In this document: piece by piece, positions 14,425-20,082 of the stretch
Numbering within the stretch: position 1 is the stretch's first letter
Layout: each line of letters starts with the position of its first letter
Origin: a virus
DNA length: 37,960 nt
IMG/VR virus record: IMGVR_UViG_3300020202_000164
Coordinates: 1-37,960 of that record
Reading direction: 5' to 3' (one strand)
Notes under the pieces: model-generated
Databases searched by the model: none
Seen by the model: only the letters and a program-made list of their open reading frames with translations
Told to the model about the DNA's origin: nothing
Position numbers and translations under genes: made by a program

Positions 14425-14897
14425 CCAGGCATTTATTGCTGGCTACCACGCTAGTAAATAATTGACTGGTCTAACTGGACAATTAAGCCTGATGTAGAGA
14501 TTGGCGGCCGTCTAACGGAGCTAAGGAACGCTCTACTCTTAATTGTTCAACTGGCCGTATAACTTTAACCTTGGCTGCTATCGCTGGAAACAGTAATGCA
14601 GCGGCCAAAAAGCTAACAATATATGCAGGTGTTAGCAGCTCATACGGTCAAGAGCTAGTAGGAATATGCGCTAAAGCCGACGCCATTATATCGGGTCATC
14701 ACCTGCTAGCTACCAGTTATGACAATAAGTAAGCTATGCGGCGAATAGCTCTAAGTCTTGCGGCTCTCTTGTCGGGCGTTAATAGCCACTGAAAAAGTGT
14801 GGTCAGCCTAAACAGAGGTTTGATAGCTTGTTGTCATTACTGGCCAGTTAATAAATCTGTACTGCTTATGGCACTTGGCAGAAACTAGAGGTTTGAA
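14425..14897 (+). ncRNA. Candidate large structured non-coding RNA region (about 470 nt)
   Basis: No gene with a ribosome binding site is present on either strand, yet perfect or near-perfect helices are dense. These include TAGCCAG/CTGGCTA (14422, 14439), an 11-bp long-range helix GGACAATTAAG with 14538-14548, and TTGGCTGC with 14598-14608 (3-base bulge). Others are GGCCGTAT with 14642-14649, GCTAACA/TGTTAGC (14612, 14630), and AGCTAT/ATAGCT (14732, 14745). The loop GCAGG at 14625 can pair with CCTGC at 14702, a pseudoknot. Size, density and phage setting recall the GOLLD and ROOL classes of ornate phage RNAs, but I see no specific match. No terminator is seen before the gene at 14898. Helices were found by eye. 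Confidence 0.5.
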
Positions 14898-15257
14898 ATG
14901 AATGCAGCAATATATAAAGTTGATATGACTTTTTTAGCAGCAGAAGACGAATGGGAAAATGGCGAGACTGGCGAATATGGCGCAAGCTGGCAAGAATCTC
15001 AGGAGTTTGAAACACTAGCAGAAGTCAAGGAGTTTGTAAGAGATAGAACTTACTCAGGATACGAATATATCGAGTATGACAGCTATCTCAAGCGATACAC
15101 GACTACTTATACCGCCACAGATGAAAATGACGGCGAAATGAGCGACAGTGAAAAGCAAGCATGGCAAAGGGGCGAAATTAACGGCTGGACAATCATGTGT
15201 GACTTCACCGTTAAGAAGTTTACGCCTAAGACAATCGGAAACGTAAAGTTTAACTAA
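14898..15257 (+). CDS. Hypothetical acidic Tyr/Glu-rich protein (119 aa)
   Basis: ATG at 14898 has an AGAGG ribosome binding site. The protein is strongly acidic with many aromatic residues (AAEDEWENGETGEYGASWQE, then YSGYEYIEYDSYLKRYTT). The surface is DNA-like in charge, which is common in early phage proteins that target host nucleic-acid-binding factors. That is inference. It ends with a small beta-like region (WTIMCDFTVKKFTPK). No family recognised. Confidence 0.65.
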   Translation: MNAAIYKVDMTFLAAEDEWENGETGEYGASWQESQEFETLAEVKEFVRDRTYSGYEYIEYDSYLKRYTTTYTATDENDGEMSDSEKQAWQRGEINGWTIMCDFTVKKFTPKTIGNVKFN

Positions 15258-15330
15258 TCATAATCAGCCGAGTGTCGCAAGCGGTACAGATAACTGAATT
15301 AAATAAAAAATAATAAAAGGGGGAATAGCC

Positions 15331-15456
15331 ATGAGCTATTACAAAGTCGGAACTAAAGTTAATTTTAAGAAACAGCGGTTAATAGATTCAGCATTAGAAG
15401 GGGCATTTGTGGCCTCACTGATGGTCGGATTCATTGTAGGCGTGTTAATACCGTAA
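15331..15456 (+). CDS. Small single-pass membrane protein (41 aa)
   Basis: ATG at 15331 follows ribosome binding site AGGGGGA. The peptide begins MSYYKVGTKVNFKKQRL, with a basic cytoplasmic-like head, and ends in one hydrophobic helix (GAFVASLMVGFIVGVLIP). It is separated from the next gene by 11 bases. Small early membrane proteins of this kind can act in superinfection exclusion, but the function here is unknown. Confidence 0.65.
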   Translation: MSYYKVGTKVNFKKQRLIDSALEGAFVASLMVGFIVGVLIP

Positions 15457-15467
15457 AGGGGTATAAG

Positions 15468-15716
15468 ATGGACTATTTAGAGCAGGTAAAGAAATACGAG
15501 TCAAGCGTTGGCCTAGACACCTCGGTATATCATTATGAGATTCGAGAAGGTCGAGGACGCTATAACAAAGTAGTAGCACGTGACATTCTACGATTCTCTG
15601 ATGAGCCTACAAGTATAGCTAAGCATGGCCGAGCGGTGGCATTCATAGAAAAAGAGACTGGGCGTGTTTATCGTGCCGGAAGTTGGTCAGCTCCAGCTAA
15701 GGCACGAATAGCATAA
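15468..15716 (+). CDS. Hypothetical small basic protein (82 aa)
   Basis: ATG at 15468 has ribosome binding site AAAGGGG. The sequence is mixed and looks folded (YHYEIREGRGRYNKVVARD, then VAFIEKETGRVYRAGSWSA). It lies between two membrane-protein genes in the first early cluster. No recognised family. Confidence 0.65.
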   Translation: MDYLEQVKKYESSVGLDTSVYHYEIREGRGRYNKVVARDILRFSDEPTSIAKHGRAVAFIEKETGRVYRAGSWSAPAKARIA

Positions 15717-15737
15717 TAAATTAAAGAGGGTAATATA

Positions 15738-16004
15738 ATGGCAAGTGTGGCGGAAACATACAAGGCAGTAGAAAAGTTAGACGTAGGAACTTCAGTTCCC
15801 AGGCAAGTAAAGATTAAAACACCGTCTGAAACGTACGTTAAGGTACTTAAGAGCGTGATTGTGGTCTTAGCAGTGGTTTTAGGCATCTTTATGTGGCTAG
15901 CGCTCAGAAACGCTCGTCCGTTGGTTATAGACTCAATTGGTACTGATGATGGTGGAAATACAGTTTACGAAATAAGAATGGATAAAGGGGTAAATCAGTG
16001 GTAA
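15738..16004 (+). CDS. Single-pass membrane protein (88 aa)
   Basis: ATG at 15738 follows an AGAGGGT ribosome binding site. Residues 1-35 are polar, a transmembrane helix follows at about 38-57 (VLKSVIVVLAVVLGIFMWLA), and a short acidic/basic tail ends the protein. Its last codons overlap the GTG start of the next gene, which encodes an exported protein, so the two are probably made together. Function unknown; an envelope role is likely. Confidence 0.65.
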   Translation: MASVAETYKAVEKLDVGTSVPRQVKIKTPSETYVKVLKSVIVVLAVVLGIFMWLALRNARPLVIDSIGTDDGGNTVYEIRMDKGVNQW

Positions 16005-16273
16005 CAATTTTAATAAGCGGTTTAATCGGAGTGACTGCGACGCAAGTTTTACAGCCAGCGCAAGGTTACAGGCTTTATCAACCGACAGTTACAAGTCAAC
16101 ACCAAGTATTTAATCAAAAGCATGACGGTAGCAAGCTGACAGTGTTTAATCACAAGTCATGTACCAGAGTTCCGTTTAAAGACGGATTAAGGTGTGCGGA
16201 TATTAAAGAAAATAGGTCAGTCAAGTTCTGTATGCGTGATGGCAAAATAGTTCTGGGCTGCCACTTACAGTAA
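15998..16273 (+). CDS. Secreted small protein with four cysteines (91 aa)
   Basis: The start is GTG at 15998, inside the end of the preceding gene. A signal-peptide-like N-terminus (VTILISGLIGVTATQVLQP) is followed by a polar domain with Cys55, Cys66, Cys78 and Cys88, which could form two disulfides after export. It is the last gene before a terminator. Early expression and export suggest modification of the host surface, for example exclusion of later phages; that is inference. Confidence 0.65.
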   Translation: MVTILISGLIGVTATQVLQPAQGYRLYQPTVTSQHQVFNQKHDGSKLTVFNHKSCTRVPFKDGLRCADIKENRSVKFCMRDGKIVLGCHLQ

Positions 16274-16289
16274 GGATTAAGCTGGGATA

Positions 16290-16323
16290 ATTGAATTGAG
16301 CGGCGTTGGTCGCTCTTTTCAAT
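16290..16323 (+). terminator. Rho-independent terminator of the first early cluster
   Basis: GAGCG/CGCTC (16298-16302, 16311-16315) with outer TTGAA/TTCAA pairs is followed by TTTT within the outer arm. It lies 17 bases after the stop at 16273. Confidence 0.7.
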
Positions 16324-16324
16324 T

Positions 16325-16351
16325 AAAAGAGAAACCCCCGTTTCCGGGGGC
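16325..16351 (-). terminator. Minus-strand terminator with GNRA-type loop
   Basis: On the minus strand GCCCCCG and CGGGGGT form a perfect GC stem around a GAAA tetraloop, followed by TTTCTCTTTT. It would end a short leftward RNA begun at about 16381. Confidence 0.8.
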
Positions 16352-16381
16352 TGACCGTGTTCTCATTGCACTGGCGTGCTT
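16325..16381 (-). ncRNA. Candidate 57-nt small RNA, complementary to the 5' end of the divergent RNA
   Basis: A TTGACA-N17-TAATGT promoter (16388-16416) would start RNA near 16381. A small GCAC-GCCA-GTGC hairpin follows, then AGAACACGGTCA, then the GNRA-loop terminator. The 12-mer AGAACACGGTCA is the exact complement of bases 16421-16432 in the rightward RNA. No open frame fits. The promoter, size and terminator support a small RNA; an antisense role is inference. Confidence 0.5.
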
Positions 16382-16408
16382 GACTTCACATTATCATTGT
16401 GCTTAACT
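16380..16408 (+). promoter_or_regulatory. Rightward promoter of the 16.4-kb RNA
   Basis: TTGACT, a 17-base spacer and TTAACT, with TTGTGC directly before the -10, as in the other promoters of this genome. Start point near 16415. Confidence 0.6.
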
Positions 16409-16416
16409 CATGTCAA
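16388..16416 (-). promoter_or_regulatory. Leftward promoter overlapping the rightward one
   Basis: On the minus strand TTGACA, a 17-base spacer and TAATGT. The two promoters occupy the same 37 bases face to face, with the -35 of each next to the -10 of the other. Polymerase occupancy of one would block the other. Confidence 0.55.
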
Positions 16417-16662
16417 CACTTGACCGTGTTCTTTGCGGGATACCACCCATTAGGTAGAGGATAGCAAAGTAAAATAAGCCTCGGTAATGGGCTGACCGAC
16501 ACCATACGGATACCTCACGACGGAGTAAGTAAGGCGTAAAACCCTTACTCCAGAGAAGGAAACGGCTGGGAGAGGGAAGGTAACCAGGAGCCAAAAGGCT
16601 ACTGAACAAAATACGAACAAACTACAATAAAGAAAAGAGCCTCGTAATTGAGACTCTTTTTT
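16415..16662 (+). ncRNA. Candidate structured non-coding RNA (about 248 nt)
   Basis: The unit has its own promoter and terminator and no coding frame with a ribosome binding site. Helices include CCCATTA/TAATGGG (16446-16452, 16485-16491) with inner GAGG/CCTC, and GGAGTAAG/CTTACTCC (16522-16529, 16544-16551). AGCC-AAAA-GGCT (16589-16600) and the terminal hairpin complete it. A minus-strand frame of 68 codons crosses it but has no ribosome binding site and is an unlikely gene. It does not resemble tmRNA, RNase P or 6S RNA as far as I can tell. Role unknown; the complementary small RNA suggests regulated activity. Confidence 0.55.
16633..16662. terminator. Bidirectional terminator
   Basis: AAAAGAG-c-CTC and GAG-a-CTCTTTT form a long stem with a 6-base loop. 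The flanks read TTTTTT on the plus strand and CTCTTTTCTTT on the minus strand, so it can end the rightward RNA and the leftward mRNA from 16801. Confidence 0.75.
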
Positions 16663-16674
16663 GAATGATACGCA
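16663..16674 (+). repeat. Second copy of GAATGATACGCA
   Basis: The same 12 bases occur at 14125-14136, a few bases into the early leader. Here the repeat follows the terminator and belongs to a small hairpin (GATACG/CGTATC). Significance unknown. Confidence 0.5.
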
Positions 16675-16702
16675 CTTTGCAATGACGTATCTATTCTATC
16701 AC

Positions 16703-16801
16703 TTACTGCTGGTCTTGTCCAGCGTTGTCTCCGCCATCGTCCTGATTAGGTTGCTGATTAGGAACTGGGCGATTGCCCCCGTCTTGTCCGTCGTTAGCCA
16801 T
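16703..16801 (-). CDS. Tiny Asp/Gln/Asn/Gly-rich peptide (32 aa)
   Basis: ATG 16801 has a strong GGAGG ribosome binding site at good distance. The product, MANDGQDGGNRPVPNQQPNQ followed by DDGGDNAGQDQQ, has no hydrophobic residue to speak of and must be disordered. It is the last gene before the bidirectional terminator and follows the transglycosylase-like gene by 94 bases. The good ribosome binding site argues for translation; a function is not apparent. Confidence 0.5.
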   Translation of the reverse strand: MANDGQDGGNRPVPNQQPNQDDGGDNAGQDQQ

Positions 16802-16895
16802 GTTATGACCTCCGTTTAATTGACTTAATCAGTCTAACAGGAGTTAATTCAAACCTCAGTGGAAAATCCCTCAAACTGTCGTCATTATAGCCCAT

Positions 16896-17498
16896 CTAGT
16901 ACCAGTTATTCCGATTGTGAAAACCAACAGCGTTAGCCCATGACCCGTAACGTGACATGACATAAGAGTTCATCCATTTAACCTGACAAGCTCCATCACC
17001 TAGCGCACAGCCTGACTTGCCACATGGAAGTTCTTGAGCTACGCCACAAGCCCCCGAAGATTTATTCCGGGCAAATGGATTACAGCCTGATTCTCGGCGA
17101 ATTAGTTCGTTAGCGTTTGCCACGTCACCAATCCCAGCTCCACGTATCCAATCAGCGCATGAGCCACTAGGAGCCGCTGTAGGAGGCTTTGGCGCTTCAG
17201 CAGCGTAAACCTTCCTCTCGGACTCTTTAAGCAGCCTACGAGCTTCTAATTGCTTCTGAAGCTCTTGTTCCCGTTGCTTAAGTTTTTCGATTTCCTGTTG
17301 CTTCTCAGCTTCAGTCTTCGTCTTGTTTTCCTCTAATGTCCGATAGTCCTGGTCAAGCTTCTCAAGTTCGGAGTGGACGTTCCGAAGCTTGATTTCCTGA
17401 AGCTTGAGTTGGTTCTTGTCTGTGTGAACTTGATGAACTGCGTTTAAGGTGAAGCTAAAAATCAAAGTTGTTAGCAACACCATGAATATGCGTTTCAT
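16896..17498 (-). CDS. Exported coiled-coil protein with C-terminal SLT/lysozyme-like domain
   Basis: This 200-residue protein has a signal peptide (residues 1-20, IFMVLLTTLIFSFTLNA). A long charged coiled coil spans about 30-95, followed by a Pro/Ala linker. The C-terminal domain contains LIRRESGCNPFARN (Glu136 as candidate catalytic acid), SGACGVAQELPCGKSGC and the end SRYGSWANAVGFHNRNNWY. This matches the pattern of transglycosylase-like domains fused to coiled coils in secreted proteins. Six cysteines (114, 139, 151, 159, 164, 171) suggest disulfides. It would cut or remodel peptidoglycan outside the cell. It is not in the lysis cassette and lies next to early genes, so it may serve entry, exclusion or wall remodelling rather than lysis. 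Confidence 0.75.
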   Translation of the reverse strand: MKRIFMVLLTTLIFSFTLNAVHQVHTDKNQLKLQEIKLRNVHSELEKLDQDYRTLEENKTKTEAEKQQEIEKLKQREQELQKQLEARRLLKESERKVYAAEAPKPPTAAPSGSCADWIRGAGIGDVANANELIRRESGCNPFARNKSSGACGVAQELPCGKSGCALGDGACQVKWMNSYVMSRYGSWANAVGFHNRNNWY

Positions 17499-17554
17499 AG
17501 ATTTGGCCCTCGGTCATAGGCAGAAAGAGCCGTTTGTCTCCTTTCGACCAGACC

Positions 17555-17582
17555 ATTATACATTACTTGGAACATACGTTCC
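17555..17582 (-). promoter_or_regulatory. Candidate promoter with GGAAC-N4-GTTCC palindrome
   Basis: TATAAT lies on the minus strand at 17555-17560. In place of a -35 there is a palindrome GGAAC-ATAC-GTTCC (17569-17582), so the promoter may need or be blocked by a regulator. It would serve the gene at 17498. Confidence 0.4.
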
Positions 17583-17813
17583 TTATTTCTTACGAACTGA
17601 AGTTGCAACGGCATGTGTACCGGCCTGTACAACCAGCACGGCAGCGATGACCTTTAAAGTCAGGCTGTCACTGGAAAACCACAGGACGTAAGCAGCCGCA
17701 CCGCTAGCGCACATAAATGCTATGCGAGCTACGCCAAAGACGGCAGCCGTGAACTCAGCCAGAAAAATCTTAGCCACTGACGGCTTCGACTCTTTAGGAG
17801 TGGAGTTTTTCAT
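17583..17813 (-). CDS. Small membrane protein with two helices (76 aa)
   Basis: I start it at ATG 17813 (ribosome binding site AAAGGGGAATAAA); a longer frame upstream would run through a leader hairpin and promoter. A basic N-terminus is followed by two hydrophobic stretches (AAVFGVARIAFMCASGAAA and LTLKVIAAVLVVQAGTHAV) and a short KK tail. It is first in the transcript that also carries the exported transglycosylase-like protein. Function unknown. Confidence 0.65.
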   Translation of the reverse strand: MKNSTPKESKPSVAKIFLAEFTAAVFGVARIAFMCASGAAAYVLWFSSDSLTLKVIAAVLVVQAGTHAVATSVRKK

Positions 17814-17837
17814 TTTATTCCCCTTTATTAGTTTATT

Positions 17838-17865
17838 AAAAAGTGCGAGAGGGTTTCTCTCACAC
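17838..17865 (-). terminator. Leader hairpin / attenuator directly at the start of transcription
   Basis: On the minus strand GTGTGAGAG and CTCTCGCAC (9 pairs, one G-U) with a 5-base loop are followed by TTTTT. It lies directly after the start point predicted from the promoter at 17873-17901, so it could stop most transcripts early or protect the 5' end. Confidence 0.6.
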
Positions 17866-17872
17866 TCAACAC

Positions 17873-17901
17873 AGTCTAGCACGTTGCTTATGCTTTGTCA
17901 A
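17873..17901 (-). promoter_or_regulatory. Leftward early promoter
   Basis: On the minus strand TTGACA, a 17-base spacer ending GTGC and TAGACT. It belongs to the TGTGCTA promoter family. It is divergent from the promoter at 17936, and TAGCACG/TGTGCTA words (17878-17884, 17907-17913) bracket its -35. Confidence 0.7.
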
Positions 17902-17935
17902 TACTATGTGCTACTAAATTACAACAGCATTGTGC

Positions 17936-17964
17936 TTGACTCTAAGACTACAGTGTGCTACATT
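17936..17964 (+). promoter_or_regulatory. Rightward promoter of the main early operon
   Basis: TTGACT (17936-17941), a 17-base spacer ending GTGTGC and TACATT (17959-17964). The first gene begins at 17992 behind AAAGGAG. It would drive the whole run to 23046. Confidence 0.7.
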
Positions 17965-17991
17965 AAGAGAGTTAAAAGTAAAGGAGTGGAA

Positions 17992-18183
17992 ATGAGCAAT
18001 CTTACGAATGACAACCTAATAGAAGAAGCTATGGATTATATCAACTCAGGTGAGCTTTCGAGTACACCGCTAGAGAAGTTAATCGAGCAGGACATCAAGA
18101 ACGTAGACTTAGACTCACTCTGGTATCACGTTTTAGAAGCTAGAAACATATTAAGAGATGACGGAGCAGTAGATGTTGGATAA
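17992..18183 (+). CDS. Hypothetical acidic helical protein (63 aa)
   Basis: ATG at 17992 follows ribosome binding site AAAGGAG. The sequence is acidic and helical (TNDNLIEEAMDYINSGEL, then LEKLIEQDIKNVDLDSLWYH). It is the first gene of the main early operon and overlaps the next by 11 bases. A longer frame reaching 17722 is not supported because it reads back across the promoter. Function unknown. Confidence 0.65.
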   Translation: MSNLTNDNLIEEAMDYINSGELSSTPLEKLIEQDIKNVDLDSLWYHVLEARNILRDDGAVDVG

Positions 18184-18328
18184 AGAGCTTAAAGCCCTTC
18201 ATCAAGCGGTAGAGGAACTGGCGCAAACCGTAGACCTATTCTTAAAAGATGAAGTCTATATCTGTAGGCACTGCAAGCGTGAGAATGAGGGCTTTGGCTG
18301 TGAATATTGCGAGGAAACAGATGGGTGA
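18173..18328 (+). CDS. Small zinc-ribbon protein (51 aa)
   Basis: This short frame overlaps both neighbours (ATG 18173, stop 18328). An acidic helix (LDKELKALHQAVEELAQTV) is followed by Cys31, Cys34, Cys43 and Cys46 in CRHC-x8-CEYC spacing, a likely zinc-ribbon. The C-terminus overlaps the start of the nuclease gene, so translation is coupled. Small zinc proteins of this kind often assist recombination or transcription; nothing more specific can be said. Confidence 0.6.
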   Translation: MLDKELKALHQAVEELAQTVDLFLKDEVYICRHCKRENEGFGCEYCEETDG

Positions 18329-19181
18329 TTTGTTCGACACCGGCCTCAGACCAGTAGTAGACGCTTGGTTGTTGGCTAAGAGCAAGGAAGAGCGCTCATA
18401 CGGAGACTACTGGAGTGCCTCAAGTGCTGGCTACTGCATGAGAAAGGTGATGTTTGAGCGCCTGGGAGTTCCTAAGGTGGAGTCAGAAGACGACGCCCGC
18501 AAACAAAGAGTCTTTACCTCCGGCCACTTGTTCCACGAATGGATGCAAAAGATAACCAGAGAAGCCGGAATAAGCATAGCCCAGGAACTAGAGCTTCAGG
18601 ACGAAGAGCTGATGATTAGAGGGCATATAGATGACTTGGTGCTTATCAGTAGGGAAGTTACTTTATCGCCTGAAGAGCTGGGTTTTAAGAAAACAAGCGT
18701 AGCTATAGAGGTAGACCATCACCTTATTCTCTATGACTACAAGACACGCAACTCAAGAAACTTCGAGTACGCCAGAGAGATGAGCTACTTCCACAAAATG
18801 CAGCTAGGAACGTATATGTATATGCTGAGGAAAGAACAAGCTAAGCGCACAGACAACGGCCTGAAACTGTGGCCGTGGAGCGAACCAGAACTAACAGAGG
18901 GGAGGATTCTGAACCTTGAGAAGGATACGCTAAGGATGATAGAGACACAGCTCCTCTGGAATCCACAGCTCGAGTCTGAAGTGTTTGACTACTGGAACAC
19001 ACTAAATGCCTACTGGAAGAACAAAACCTTTCCTAAGTGTACCTGTGACGCCCATGAAGGAGGTTTCATGGCTAAGGAAAAGTGGAACGGTTACTTTTAC
19101 GAGGGAGAACCCTGCTCAATTAAGTGGTATGAGAAATGGAAGAAGGAAAATGATATTCAAGAACCCGCACATACTAACTAA
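18321..19181 (+). CDS. Cas4/RecB-like PD-(D/E)XK nuclease with Fe-S-type cysteines
   Basis: The start is ATG 18321 (MGDLFDTGLRPVVDAW), overlapping the zinc-ribbon gene; a longer upstream frame is in the same phase but would swallow that gene. The 286-residue product has His72 (GHLFHEW), Asp104/Asp105 (GHIDDLVL), Asp139 and Lys141 (ILYDYKTRN) and the RecB-type QLGTYMYML motif at Gln161. Together these define the PD-(D/E)XK exonuclease core. One cysteine before the core (Cys39) and three after it (Cys240, Cys242, Cys264) copy the iron-sulfur arrangement of Cas4 and AddB. It probably makes recombinogenic single strands for phage recombination. No Cas1, Cas2 or CRISPR is nearby. Confidence 0.85.
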   Translation: MGDLFDTGLRPVVDAWLLAKSKEERSYGDYWSASSAGYCMRKVMFERLGVPKVESEDDARKQRVFTSGHLFHEWMQKITREAGISIAQELELQDEELMIRGHIDDLVLISREVTLSPEELGFKKTSVAIEVDHHLILYDYKTRNSRNFEYAREMSYFHKMQLGTYMYMLRKEQAKRTDNGLKLWPWSEPELTEGRILNLEKDTLRMIETQLLWNPQLESEVFDYWNTLNAYWKNKTFPKCTCDAHEGGFMAKEKWNGYFYEGEPCSIKWYEKWKKENDIQEPAHTN

Positions 19182-19479
19182 GATTCAAGTCTGGACGCCC
19201 AGATACCACGACAAGAAGGACGGTGACGGGGAGTGGATTGTCCTCTTAGCAAAGTACAAGGTAGACAACGCCTCACCTTGGATTCTGGTAGAGTTCACTA
19301 AAGCCAAGCACTTAATGGGACAGAGGTTCTGCATTAAGCGTAGTGACGCCCAGACCTACCGGATAGAAAAGAACGGCAAGAAGGCGTCAGCCATAGACTG
19401 TTATGCTGTACCCATAAGCAAGTTAGAAAGGTGGGATACCGTAGAGGAAGTTAAACAAATTGTAGAAAGGATATTCTAA
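19150..19479 (+). CDS. Hypothetical protein coupled to the Cas4-like nuclease (109 aa)
   Basis: ATG at 19150 lies inside the end of the nuclease gene (32-base overlap) with a GAAGGAA ribosome binding site. The sequence looks like a small mixed alpha/beta domain (GEWIVLLAKYKVDNASPWIL, then RFCIKRSDAQTYRIEKNG) ending in a helix (VEEVKQIVERIF). Tight coupling suggests a partner of the nuclease. No family recognised. Confidence 0.65.
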   Translation: MIFKNPHILTKIQVWTPRYHDKKDGDGEWIVLLAKYKVDNASPWILVEFTKAKHLMGQRFCIKRSDAQTYRIEKNGKKASAIDCYAVPISKLERWDTVEEVKQIVERIF

Positions 19480-19694
19480 TGGGAGGAACTAAGATTGGCG
19501 GACAGAGAGCGGCCGCAACCAACAAGGAAAGATACGGTGAGGATTTCTACCAGAAAATCGGAGCCAAAGGCGGTAAGATGGGCAGAACGGGCGGCTTTTT
19601 CGCTAACCGTGAGCTAGCTCGTATCGCCGGACACCGAGGAGGGATTAAGAGCACTAGGAAAGGAACCCCGAACGGGGGCAAAAAGAATGCCTAG
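19479..19694 (+). CDS. KGG-motif small basic protein (71 aa)
   Basis: ATG at 19479 overlaps the upstream stop (TAATG). The protein is Gly/Lys/Arg-rich with repeating AKGGKMGRTGGFFANRELA and then RIAGHRGGIKSTR, the pattern of small KGG-type phage proteins. These are thought to bind nucleic acid, but their function is not established. A second, related gene lies at 20076. Highly basic and probably disordered until bound. Confidence 0.65.
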   Translation: MGGTKIGGQRAAATNKERYGEDFYQKIGAKGGKMGRTGGFFANRELARIAGHRGGIKSTRKGTPNGGKKNA

Positions 19695-20082
19695 ATTTAC
19701 ATTTTCTAAACTAAGTAAGATGGGTGACTTCGACGAGAAGTACGGACAAGCTTACTGGGGCAGCCCGAACGAACAGTTGGTCCCAGTGAAGTTCAATTCC
19801 ATGAACCCAAACATCACCCAAGAAGACGCTATCGAAGCCGAGGAAGTCCTGCTTAAGAAGTCAAGTAAGGGTACAGAGTACCACCAGTTAAAGAAAGTTA
19901 AGGTTGTAAACCGTCTACAAGAAGTAGGCCGTGTGCAGCAAGCGCCAGTTCTGGAAGCAGTAGGAGCGCCAACTGCCCCCAGACCCACATCAGACAGCGA
20001 AATCCTAGAACGCCTTAAAAGAATCGAGGAGAAGCTGGATACTTTAATCGGACCAGTAGAGGAAGAGGAACCCAAATGGTAA
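19687..20082 (+). CDS. Possible single-strand DNA-binding (OB-fold-like) protein (131 aa)
   Basis: The start ATG 19687 overlaps the KGG gene by 8 bases. Residues 15-75 (QAYWGSPNEQLVPVKFNS, then AEEVLLKKSSKGTEYHQLKK) resemble a small OB-type strand pattern. Residues 75-110 are a Pro/Ala linker. The C-terminal helix (SEILERLKRIEEKLDTLI) ends in EEEEPKW, an acidic tip like that of SSB proteins. Next to a Cas4-like nuclease and a NinG-like protein, a single-strand DNA-binding role is attractive, but the assignment is weak. Confidence 0.4.
   Translation: MPRFTFSKLSKMGDFDEKYGQAYWGSPNEQLVPVKFNSMNPNITQEDAIEAEEVLLKKSSKGTEYHQLKKVKVVNRLQEVGRVQQAPVLEAVGAPTAPRPTSDSEILERLKRIEEKLDTLIGPVEEEEPKW

Larger units (their letters stand above)
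16352..16432 (+). repeat. 12-base direct repeat TGACCGTGTTCT flanking the twin promoters
   Basis: The word occurs at 16352-16363 and 16421-16432, and TTGC follows both copies (after CA in the first). One copy is transcribed in antisense in the leftward small RNA, the other in sense at the 5' end of the rightward RNA. Confidence 0.8.

Noticed and set aside
16403-16609. Minus-strand frame of 68 codons
   Set aside because: No ribosome binding site, odd composition, and it lies opposite the structured rightward RNA with its own promoter and terminator.
17722-17991. Long upstream extension of the gene at 17992
   Set aside because: It would read through both divergent promoters and the leader hairpin of the opposite strand.
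18321-19181. Cas4-like nuclease as part of a CRISPR adaptation module
   Set aside because: No Cas1, Cas2, repeat array or other cas gene is present. The neighbours are phage recombination genes.
19785-19800. GTTCAATTCC, a tRNA T-arm-like word
   Set aside because: It lies inside the 131-residue gene, and no acceptor or anticodon stem can be drawn around it. No tRNA was found in the window.
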